Origin: Solenopsis invicta | Lineage: Eukaryota; Arthropoda; Insecta; Hymenoptera; Formicidae | DNA: 64,000 bases | Assembly (NCBI RefSeq): GCF_016802725.1 | Contig: NC_052673.1 | Location: forward strand, 16,226,156 to 16,290,155 | Reading direction: 5' to 3' | Part shown: in pieces, positions 1 through 12,300 of the stretch | How positions within the stretch are numbered: the stretch's first letter is position 1 | Layout of the letters: each line of letters begins with the position of its first letter | The notes under the pieces: model-generated | Told to the model about the DNA's origin: nothing | What the model saw: only the letters and a program-made list of their open reading frames with translations | The model's database searches: none | Made by a program: the position numbers and the translations under genes

Positions 1-312
1 CTCGTTCAGAGGTTTGTCGGTGGGTATAAGAAGGATTTCACCCCTGTGAACTAGTTCGAAGACCAGGTAGAGATTGTCCTTGTCGGGATGGTCCAGCACC
101 TCGACAAGTTTCACAACGTTGGGATGATCGAGTTTTTTTAGGATAGCGATCTCCCTGTAAACTTTGGCCAAGGGATCGGCGCCCGCTCTGCGCGGTGGTA
201 TCTTCCCAAATATCCCCGTTTTCTTCATTAATTTCCTCTTGCTAACTATCTTCATGGCGTAATACGCACCGTCCTCCTCGTTGTAAACCTTCTTCACAAC
301 ACCGAAAGAACC
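1..312 (-). CDS. CaMKK: CaMKK coding exon 5 (kinase N-lobe), cut by window edge
   Basis: The exon begins after acceptor CAG (315-313) with GGTTCTTTCGGT (GSFG) and encodes residues 377-480. It carries the rest of the glycine loop, the catalytic lysine in AMKIV, the short Arg/Pro-type insert, the alpha-C glutamate and the start of the hinge (LYLVFELV). The downstream C-lobe with the HRD and DFG motifs is outside the window. Confidence 0.93.
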
Positions 313-3300
313 CTGTGGCAAGTGTGAAGTGATGCATAAGTGAAGGCGCTAAAGCACATAGACGACAGCACATTCCTGTGCTCAGACGACGCGACGCTTG
401 AAATTTTCAAGTGGGTTTCTCTGAAATATTCTCGATTGCTATTTAATTCAACCTTTCTATCAATATTCTTGACATACAAATGTATTATCGTATTTCCTTT
501 GAAAAGATTCTCGTTAAGAGTGAGGAGTGCGGTTTTATTTAAATTTAAATTATAAATTTGATATTTGATTTCAATAAAAGTATCAAATTATTCAAGAACT
601 TCAATAGAATAATATAATATTTCTTAATATGATATTTAATTTTTTCTTAACAAAGATTATTTTTACTATCAGAGGGTATTCTCTCTCCTCTGAAATTATA
701 AGATTATGGGAGAACTTTAATTGTAACAAGGTTTCAAGTGGAATAGTCTAGACATTGACGCAAAAAAATGTTGTTAAGCAATGTTTTCAAACGAATACAT
801 ATTTTATATAAAGAGGAATCATGTTTTATCGATAATCTCATGACTCTCTCCGCATCCTTTTACCTTAACCTTGCAACCCTTTTTGTGGTTCAGCTGCGCT
901 GTTATCATAATGTACTTTATATCACCGTGGCGACTAGGTCGAAGGTCATCGGCGATGCTATCGGGAGTGGAAGTATAATTTTATAGTTCATGGTATGCTC
1001 ACCTTTGAGCACGTCCGGTCGTGGTCGTTATTTCGTTATAAATATATAAGCGACGAGAGCAAAATTTAAAAATATTTCTATAACGCATTTCTTAATCTCG
1101 CATCTAACAATGAACATAACTTTCCAAGACTGATTTTGTCTCCTGAAACTTACACTATTCGACACGGATAATTTAGAAAAAATGATTTTTTTACAATTAG
1201 ATTACTGCAACGTTGTTTATATCATCTACAATTATGGTCTATAATCGATGTTAGTTAATTCACGAGATAAATTAATTCAAAAATAGCCTTTGACGCAATA
1301 TAGTAAACGGTATAATGATTATCTGTTTTTTTCTTCTCTTGACAAGCTCTTTAATTGCAATTATGCAGCGTATAATAAAGTATAATTATGCAGCGGGAAA
1401 GGATCGATGTAACGACATTGTCGTGGAGGACACTGATCGATACATTAATATGCCGTTTATAAACGGTGCATGGCGATGGCGATCGCACGATTTTGGACAT
1501 TTCAGCGTCGCGGTTAAAGCGATTAATTGTCGGCATGAAACTCTATTTCGATCGATGGTTCTTACTTCAATGAGGAATTCAATCTCAAGTTCGAATGCAG
1601 TTTTAAACGATACGATAAGGGAAGAGAGATTAAATCGTGAACTTTGCAAGTCTCTCTCTCTCTCTCTCTCTCTTTCTATCTGGCGTTTATCGAAGATAAT
1701 TTCACGCGCGGAATGACATTTGCCCTTGTTGATAAAAAAAGTACTCTTTCTCTCTCTTTTTCTCTTTCTTCGAGGAACGATCTCTGGAATTCCCGGCGCG
1801 AACCTCAAGATCGTGGCGCTGCAAACTTCTTCTCGCGGTTGAAAGCTTTGTGCTTTTCAGTTATAGCAAAGTGCGAAGTTATTGCGGGGCGGTTGTCTTG
1901 TTCTCTCTTTCTCTCGCATTTATTTTGAATCCAATCACGCTGGATGCTGGCTGCGTAAGCACCGCGCTCCACATTCTCATTTTCGTACGGGCATTTCCGT
2001 GCGCTTTCATTCAAGAGGAATGTTCAAACGTCATTTACATCAAACGGAATTTTAGTGTTTTCGTAAAACGCGCGAGCGACTTTTAACCTTTCTATTCTGT
2101 TCTGTTCTGTTCTCCGCAAAGTTTATTCAGTGTTATTTCCTCGTGTGTTCTAATTTTCTTTTTTGCGCGCGCGAAGAATGAAACGTTTTCGTTGAAGTTA
2201 TTGTTTTCGCGTCTTCATATATAATTCATTAAAAGTTTAACAGAAAAAGAAGTCGAGTCAGAGATGGAAGATAAATACATACCAAGGAGTAGAATACAAC
2301 TCATTAGAAAAGAAAAACGGCAAACAATTCTTGAGAAATCGCGTCAGCAAATTAACGTACCGGCAGGCAGGAAAAAATGTACTGTCTACTGATCTCGTAA
2401 TTACAATTGTGTAATTAAACGAATGAAATGTGCGAATAAAGATGCGATGATGATTTTAATAATTTTTGCATCGTTCAAATTTCCATTCCTGCGGGCAATA
2501 TTGCGTTATCGGGTGCGATTATCGATAGTAATCCGTAACTACGCGGCTGTTAATTACTTCTTAACAAGTACGAAGGATGGGCAGGAGGGGAAATTGCTGA
2601 AAATGATGACTCGCGGTACGAGTTATTGGTTATCGAGGAAGCGCCTGTGCTCGATATCGATAATCATATCATTCTCCCGTTTGTTACGTGAGCGCCGTGA
2701 AATGGTTTCGCTCTTCAATAAGAGGAATGCGATACAGTGATCCTCTTATCGACGAATGCAGCTTGATTGTTAAAATGCCACAAACATAATTGGAAAGGAA
2801 TTAGAATGTTGCGCTATATCTACGCAAATTATCCACTATGAGATATTTATAATATTTGTCATTTAAATTAGACTAAAAAGATTTGCATTTTCTTTGTACG
2901 CACTGACTAATCGCTGAAATTTTCACACTCTTTTGTAAATCTGACGATTAAAAAGTCAAATTATTATTCAATAAATTATTTAATAATTGTATTTAACAAA
3001 TTGTATAATAATAATTATTTTATATTGTTTTTTCCCGTATAGATTTTTGATAAATTTGAAATTGATTCCTTTCTAACAAATCTATATGATTTTTTCTAAT
3101 GATTTTCAAATAAACGCAAGTACGAAGACCGACAATCTTTCGGAAGAGACGCTGATGACAGAATTATATTTTTCACTTGATTTTAAATGGAGATTTTTGC
3201 GAAATGTTAATCTTACCCTTCCAATCTCATTCAGCACTTTGTATTGATTCACTTGTTGACCGTCATGCTGGTGATGCTGGCTATCGACGGAGCATTCCCT

Positions 3301-6300
3301 GTTGAGCGCTCTGATGCGTTTCCTGGGCGATCTATGAGGGCTGGCGTGAGGGTAGCGAGAATGAACGGATTTGTAGGTGACATCAGCTTTCTCGAACAGT
3401 CGCTGGCTCGGTCCTGCTTCGTCGGGCAAGGATAATTTTCTCAAATCTACTGTCCGATTATTATCCGAGGCAATAATAGTTTCCACGTTTGTCTTGTGCA
3501 CATTCTTACAATTCGAGTCGCCGCTAGAATGATCGATGACTGTGTCAACTCGCTGAATCGTGGCCGCCTCGTCCGATGGTGCATTTTTGCCGCTATTGCG
3601 CGGGAGGTAAATATTGGGGTTCTTGAAGATAGACGTCACTTGCATATCGCCTAAGAAGATATCGACGATAGTGAAAATTCTGGCAATTGAATTTTGAAGA
3701 GAATACATCTTATACCGTCATTTTTTATCTTACCATCGAGCAATCACTCCATTAAGTAACAAAATTGAGAGGGACGAAAAACACGTTTTATAAAAATGAG
3801 ATTGTATCGCTCATTTGCTACACAACGACATAATTCAGAAAACAATGTTTTTTTTTTTCAGTTTGAACGTTTTAAATTATTAAAATTTTGTAACATAATT
3901 TTTAAATAGTAACGATTTTAACGTAACGATGTAGTCTACTGATTGTAAAAGAATGAAAGTATCTTGGAACAAAAGTACCAATTATTTACTCATGCAATTC
4001 AAAATTCTCTCTCTTTTTTTTGTTTTACAGACAACGTAAAAATAACAAAGTTAAAATTATTATTGCAGCAAATGAGCGATATTATTGTACATGGCAAGTT
4101 TTAAATAAAAGTAACGTATACGTAAGTCAATTATACAAAAAAATTTTAGGTTGCGTCCGTTATTTTTCACGTTAGAGTGTCATACTTGTTACATTTCTTG
4201 CTTCGATAATTGTCCGGATAATTCTCTAATAATTCTAAAATTATAAGAATTTCAAAAATTTTGCATTTAACTTGTACGAAAATCCGTCCATTATCATTTC
4301 AGGTCACATTTGATAGCGACATAATGTTTACTTACTTAGACGTGTCGACAGTCCGTCGGTGATCTCGGTGGTCTCGAAACGTTGACTTTGTCGGGGCAAA
4401 GTTTTCTCTCTGGCGACCTCCTTCACCTCATCAACATTGGGCATGTCGAGATCGGAGCTCGACACCTTTCTGTGTACCTCCGTCGTCGGCATTTTCTCCT
4501 TCGCTGTATCCGCGGACGGCTCAATGTTTTCAATATTTTCCTCAATGTTTTCCTCTTTTCTACCAGCAAGATCCTTAATTAAGGCTCCAAGAGGTATCGA
4601 TTTCGATTTGTGTCTCTCCTTATCTTGCTGTTGCGTGTCACCACTTGTCGTGGAATTTCTCCTGTTGTCGTCCAGGCTATCTCGACGACTCACGTAGCCG
4701 CTGCTCTGTCTTCGGAGAACATCATTGCTGGTCTGCGTCACAGTCTTTAGCGCACCTTCTCCCTCTTCAAGATACAGTGCGCTATCTTTGCGTACTTCTT
4801 GAATATACTCCGGGCTCGCCAGTGTCTTTGATGGGCCTGGCGCATCCGACGACAATTGTTCAGTGTCAGAATCTTTCTTTGTAGTGGGTGAATTTGTGGG
4901 AGAGCTATCAACCGCAGAACCTCTGAAAGAAAGAGAAAAGCGAGTTTTTCATCTGTGCACTTGAAAACTTTTATAGTTAGACGGCTGTAAAACTGAGCAT
5001 TTAGAAACCATATTTATATCTTGTATTTATTTATTTTTTACATTGCTATTTTTTTTTTACTGGAAATTGTATTTTTATAATAGCACATTGATTATGACGT
5101 AGCTTTTTTTATAGCAAAAAATTGTTTCATTAATAGTGCGTATGACTCTTTTGACGACAATTTTACGATAAAAGTAAAATAAGGTAAATTTACTTTTAAC
5201 TTCCGGTTATATCATACGTTATACCATTTATAAATTTTATAAAGTTTTTTTATCAAAGCGTTATCCCCGCTTATTACTGCACCATTGTTCAAAAGCGCAG
5301 AGCTGCAGCTCGATGAGAAAATGTCAGATCGCCAACGCGCAGTAGTGGATTATGTCGTTTATTAAGATAATCGGTACGATACTTGACGCCATAAACTCAC
5401 GGAACGGGAGAAAAGGCGTCACACAGATTATACTCTTTTAAATGGCCACGAACGATATATAAATAAAGCTTTGACAATGCGGTCTCTGCAACTTGATATG
5501 ACATGAACAGGCTTATTTATTGGCTTCGTTTATGTTGAGATAATGAAGCACGTAATACCGATAAATCAAAGTCGGGAGTAGATAAATGATTCTGCTGTTC
5601 TTTAAATGACCTTGCTTATACTCTTGCGTTTTGCATTTAACGTGGTCAATAATGTTTCTTTATGACAGTATTAATGAAAAGTATTTAGTTATGATCACAT
5701 CCTTTTACAGAGAAGAATGATTTAGACATCTTTCCAAATATCTATTAATTTTAGTACTAATTAGAAGTTGAATAAGTACAAAATGTGAATTGGAATTATT
5801 TTTTTTAACTGTTCATAAAATAGCATTGAAAAATGATAAAAAAATAAAAAATGCAATTTTATGTATTTGGTAATCAAAAAGTTGTGTATTTTCGTGATAA
5901 ATGCGCTTCTAACAAAAAGCATACTATCCGATTGCCAGAATTATATATAATTGTTTGTCATTTTTATATTATTATAAATTTATTTTAATTTATCTTTTAA
6001 ATTACATTCAGTTAATATTAATTTAATTAGGTCTATTTCATATGCTTTATTTTTGTATCTGATCACATTTTCATATATTTAATCTCTTTTATTAAAACAT
6101 AGTAGAACATTACAACATATTTTCGAATCAGATATTAATTATTCTTTAACGAATCCGACTTTAATTAGGTTACTTCTTCCTTTTTTTCACTTTTAACGAA
6201 TTATCTTATTTACAGAACGAAGTAACGTACTAGTATTGAATTATTTTGGTTAATCTTAAGATTCTCTGATCAACTTTGGAAAATATAACAAGATACAAAT

Positions 6301-9300
6301 AAGAATAATTTATTTGCGTCTGTACGAAGCATTATCATAATCGCTGTTAAAGCAATTTGGTATGCGGTAGATGCAAAATGTTCGTTAATTCCGTCCAATG
6401 TCACATAAAGCTATAAAGTTCTTGAGTTAAGTCAATAGTGAACTGTGTGCTAACTAAGATAATAATTTAACATTAAATCGATCCTGAGAAGTCGAGCGGT
6501 GACATTCTCATTAAATTCCGTAATTGTACTGTAGTTGTTCCGGAATCGCGTATACACGTACATGTTCACTCGCGACAGAGACGAGCAATCTGCAATTGAG
6601 ATTCGTTAACGATGCGGTTACACGTTGAAACGTGAAAATATGAAATTTAAATAACAAGTCGGCCCCGTAGCTAACTGCTTATTCCGTGATAAAATGGAAC
6701 AGAGGAAGATAAAATCATCGCCACGTGTAAGATGAGTGCTCGTTCCTTTCAATACAATAACGATCAGTTTCTCCTAGTTCGCGTCATAAAATATTCGCGA
6801 CAAGATTGGAAATATCGTTTATATTTATATTATACAGAGCGAGGCACAAAGTTAAGTTGTGATTAAATAAAACATTTGAATTCATTTCAATGGATCTTAC
6901 GTGAAATCATTAATAAATTCTTTATTGTGTGGTTATTTACGTTGAAAATTAAGAAACGTCGCAGAATTGGCGAGCGAGGAATTTGTTATGCACACGTGTG
7001 ATATAATATTTATAGTTAATCATTCCTTCAACAAGAGTCGCGTGACTATTACTTGGTAAAGATTAAATCTTTCATTTGCGTGACGGTGCAACTTGTCAGA
7101 ACTTCACTTCGCCTCCTGGAGAAGCGTGCACCATAATTCTACGTCTACATCATAAGCATTTTTGCGGGCGTAAAAGTCGACAGTCGAAACATCGATAGTC
7201 CATTTTTCATCCTTCGTAAATGATGGAATAATATAGAAGGTGCAGCGCTATACTTCACGGCACGCGAGGCGCCGTGCCGCGCCGCTCGCTTGCCGCCTGA
7301 TGCGCCCAGGGAGTGAAGTGCGATTCGACACGAAGCCGGTGCTCGGTATGTGGATCAATTGTACGGTCCAAACTAGGCCAAATGAATGCAATGGCGAGAT
7401 GCAAGATCCGCATTCGTCGTCGCATAGACAAAGTCGCATCAAACTCAAAACGCTTCCCCGACGCGAGGGGCAGTGAGCGATGGCGCCGTCTAAAACGGCC
7501 AAACTATAGAAACCAAGAATCATGGTACTGCATTTCTCGACTCTATCAATCTTCTCCATCTGTGTTGATAAAGTTACGTATTAATAACAAGTTGTAAAGG
7601 AATTATATATTTAACCTAGGTTTACATTAGTGAAAATACGTGCGATTAAAAAAAGAAAAAGAAAGAATAATTTAGTAAAAAAGACGAGCTTAAAAATGTT
7701 ATTATTGAACTGCTGACGTGAACGCACAGTTTCGTAGTATTTAAATGGCAAAGGTATTTTTTATTCCGTATTTAATGACACAAAGGCATTTTCTATCCAT
7801 CCATAATTAAGCATAATTTAATTTTAAAGAATTTTATTTTTCTATATTTGTTTTGTAGCAAAATATATATTTGTCGCATTTATAATTTATTTATTATTTT
7901 TACTCTTTTAGATTTATCTATATTTTCCTTTTATTTTTGCTGATATAATAATAAAGATTTTAACGAATCAATATAAAGACGGTTATTTCGAATTCACCAT
8001 AATTAGCCAATTCCTTACGGCATTGAATCCCACTACGGTGTGTTAAAGTGTTCTTCGACAATTTGCTTACACAAGCGCATAGGGAATAGTTGCGCATCAT
8101 CGCTTACAAATGCGTTGAATAAGGCAAGGTAGAGCTATCAGCGAAAACCTATCAAACTATTCCCGTATTATCCGCACAAACTGCATACTAGATTCAGTAT
8201 TGCATATACTATAATTTTCGACTTCTCCTTTAATTATAACTTGGATGTTTCAATATCAATTATCTTGACCTAACACAACGTGACTTTAATTATCAACATT
8301 AGAAAATAAATAGATTGCTAGCAATCTTAAGACAAATGTAAACAATTTTAAAGATGAATTATAATATTAAAGTAATATTATCGTTAATATGAGTATTAAT
8401 TATAATATTTTTCAATATTAAGTTGAAAAGAAAATGTTATATTCTGCACTTTTGTGACGGTTATCGTTTTATATAGTAAATTATTTGTCATATAAAAAGG
8501 TGTATCAAAAGAATTTATTTGAAATTTGCTCATTAAGAACTTTCTTTAACTTTTCGATTTCTGTATTAATTTCTCTAACGTAAGTTTCCAATTGAGATAA
8601 ACGGGTGATTCCGAAACATTCTTCGTACGATAGCCCTTGTAATAATCTTTAAAACTATAATAACGAAACAAAATTGTTATGTAATTGTTAATTCTTGTAT
8701 TATTTATTTATTCGAACGGATTGCTCCTTTTGAGAATCGAAGCGTTAATAATCCATTAGATATTATTAAATTTTCCTTAACATTCCAATTTTTGCAATTC
8801 ACCTTTATACACAATTTTCAACAACTTTAACTGTATGGAAATGCATGCACATCATGCAAGAAATGCTTGAAACAAAAATTGGCCACAGTGACAGATGTTT
8901 ACGTGCAAAAACATGCATGTCTTTAGGAGAATGTATTGCTGTACATATACATTGGAGCTCTTTGTAAATTTTCAAAATTTGATCATATATTTTTCTCATG
9001 CGTGAAAATACATCGCGCAGCTGTAAGATTAAAAAAGAAAGGGAATTTTTCACACCTTCACGTCGCGAGACAGGTTTTCATTTATAATTGAATACACATC
9101 GAACGCGGAAAATGGTTCTTGCACGCATTTCTTTCGTACAAACGCACACGTGTCTCGGCAACCGGTTGTCACCTATAACGATCAGCAAGGAATATCTCTC
9201 TGGAACGAACAGCGTTTCACAGAAAAACGTTTAACACGATGAGAGAGGCCGCGAACGCTCTGCGAATGCCAAAGAGCGAATGCGAACGTGCTGGTTTTGG

Positions 9301-12300
9301 TCCCGCGATCTCCGCAAAAACCGGGCGTCGCGTGTCTGTTGTGTTATTTATGTACGTGAGGCACGTACAAACGCGGAATGCGTATTTATCTGCATTTTGT
9401 CTTGTCGTTGCATCCGCGTCCAACCGACAAATGAGCGATACGCGCATCTATGCGCGTAAATTACAATACACTGTCGACGAATCAAGAGGCGTTAGATAAT
9501 ACGAAAACCAAGCAATTTATCCACGCTGTGGATTTTTCCCTCTCAAAATCGAATTTTCGCATTTATTCCTCAATCTATAAACTTGATGATTAATTGTCTG
9601 TTAATGATTTACATGAAAGCTGTTTTTAATACCTAATATCTCGTTTTTTTTTGCCATATTATTTTTCTCTATAATACCTTCCTTCTAAGAACATTACTTT
9701 GCATGTTAAAATATTATTTTTCTTTCGCTTTGAGACCTTATTAATTTTTTTCTCTTAAGGAAAGATGAAAGCTCATTTAGTGTGATTAAAAAAAGCTCTC
9801 CACCAATGGAAATTCAATTCATCTTTAGTGCAGTAAAAAAGGTTAATATTTTCCATTGTTTCATACTCCTGGAAATGACGCGAGGAGAGAAGCCGGCGTT
9901 AATAATGGAATGATCAAGTGGTTTTTGCAATCGTGCGGAGAAAGCATAAGGAAACGTGAGAATCTCGCGTTTCTCCGACAAATTGTGTAACACAAAAATG
10001 ATAAAAGTGTACCGCCACGTCGGGAGTGTCTCGTTACTTACGAATTGTAACGTACGATAGTGTGTCAAACGCATTTCCATGCATATATCGCCTGCAGGCA
10101 AATATTTCGTTTCGTTGTTATCCACTTCTGGCTACGGCCAATACAGCAGAACCATGAGCAATGCGATAAGAACATCGTAACTTTTAATAATCTTATCACA
10201 ATGTGGTGGATTATTCGACTTTTATTAATGATATTGAAAAACTTCGATAAGCGTATTTACCACGTTGCACTTGCGAAAATATTACTTTGTTAACACAAAA
10301 TGTGTTGATATGCATATGGCACCGTGTTGTTTAGTCGACATAAAAATATTTTAATAAATTGAGGGAAATTTTTAGCATAATATAAATTAATCTCGACATA
10401 TGTAATCGCTTGACGGATGTGTGAAGGAAATAACGTGATTCTCGTTTAATAGTATATTATTATAAATTTGAGTTTCTCGTGTGAAACGATTGTGCGTGAT
10501 CACAAATTACGTTTTCTTAGAAAATGTGACACGAATGCTTGGAAAATTTTCTCGACTATTAAACTACTGAAATATAATGAATACTTTTTGCAAGAGAATA
10601 CAGTTAATATATTGTAATATAAAAATTTTTATAATTATTTTGTGTTACGCTGCTTTAATATCGCAGGCTTCTAGCATTTCTAGTTAATGCTCTGGTAATG
10701 TCTGTATTTAATATTCAAGCAATAATAATTAAGATTTTTTCAATTAACGTACTGTAACTTTTTATTTATAAAGTAAAATTAAATGTAGATTACAATTAAG
10801 CGTTAATTAACTACGTTTGAATATTATACATAGGAAAGTAATACAAAATATAATTGTTCTACAAAATTGCATTTTATTTGGAGAATAATTTAAATATTTT
10901 AATATCAAAATAGCATAATTATCTTTTTGTTCTTAATTTATTTGTTATTAACATCTGTACGGTACTATGTAATTTTTTGCATAGAGAAAATTTAAGCTTG
11001 CAATGACTTAATTATGTATCTTTGGTGACTTCTGCCGAAACAGCCAGAAAAGTTGCACAACGGTAAAGTGGTCGATGAGAGGTCATAAAGTTTCCCATCG
11101 GTCTGGACATCTCGTAATTAAGAGTCATGCCCGCGAGGCATTAATCAACCGCGAACGACATGCGAGGAGAAGGCTTCAAATAATTAATTATTATTCCAGG
11201 AAAGAGTATGTGCCTTGTGCGTATGACGCACACTTACATTCTTCCTTTATCCGAAGGACAAATCGGCCACAAGCCCAGCGTAATCAGGGCGATGGTGGGT
11301 GGCGAACCAATGTATTAATTAAACTGTAATTATATTGTGCGTACTCGTAGCGCAAGTCACGCAACACGATCGTCCATGTGGATATCTAATAACGAACGCA
11401 CCGAGTGCATGTTGTTTATTATTGAATTTACAAGTATGATTTATTTACTGGCGCAATTATCTCGAAAATACACAATTTTAGGATCGCGCAAATAAAGCAG
11501 CCAATACAATCAGCGAGCCTCCTTCGTTGAGGAATTTCATTGTAATTTAATAAATTAAATGCGAGAGAAATCTGTGAAACAATAATTACGCAACATATTC
11601 TTACGGTTTTAACGATAAAGCACGCTGGCAAAAATGAAAATTGATATTAATGTAATATTAATGTTTTACTAATTTTACATTATATCATGATACCATAGAA
11701 GCTAAAAGACGAAGCGTAAAAGTTCTTGTTGACTGACAGCAGTTGTACCTTTGACATTAAATCAAGCGCAGTCCATTAATTAATGCCATCCATGTAAATG
11801 CTATCCGTCCTAACTTTAAATTATTGAAAGCTTTTGCGATGTATCGTTCAGGGTCAACATGCGCGAACCTATCTGGCCACGGTGGAGAACCGCAACTCCC
11901 GGGTCTCGAGTTCTGGCAAATGCACTGTATTATTTGCTCCTGACATAAAACGAGAGCCTCAGGGAATCATACATTGCCGTTTTACGATGCGTGCACTACA
12001 GTTCGCATACAGTCGGTGCAGAAAATAATATAGTTTACGATAAATCTTTCAAAGCTTTGCCAGATGCCGTGCTATTTTCTTATTCACGCTGCTGATATTT
12101 TGTGTCGTGACTTTTGACACGAGATTTCTAAGAGAAACCTTTACAAGGATGTAGCTACCTTTTATTGAAATAGGAAGCTCTAGATTCCGTAAGTCTATTA
12201 TTTCTCCAGTACAGTATCTCTTAAAAATACCGGTTTTTTAAATAAAAAATTTTTTTTTATTATTACTTGAAAAGAGATTTTTTTTATATTAAAAAGTTCG

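Noticed and set aside
1315..1928. Overlapping 94-140 codon frames across a TC/GA tract on both strands
   Set aside because: Driven by the dinucleotide repeat (Ser-Leu or Arg-Glu runs) and composition; inside CaMKK intron 4.
3106..3708. 200-codon minus-strand frame taken as a single CDS
   Set aside because: Only 3650-3217 is exon. Both ends of the frame run through a splice acceptor and donor into intron, and joining to neighbours in phase gives a continuous CaMKK.
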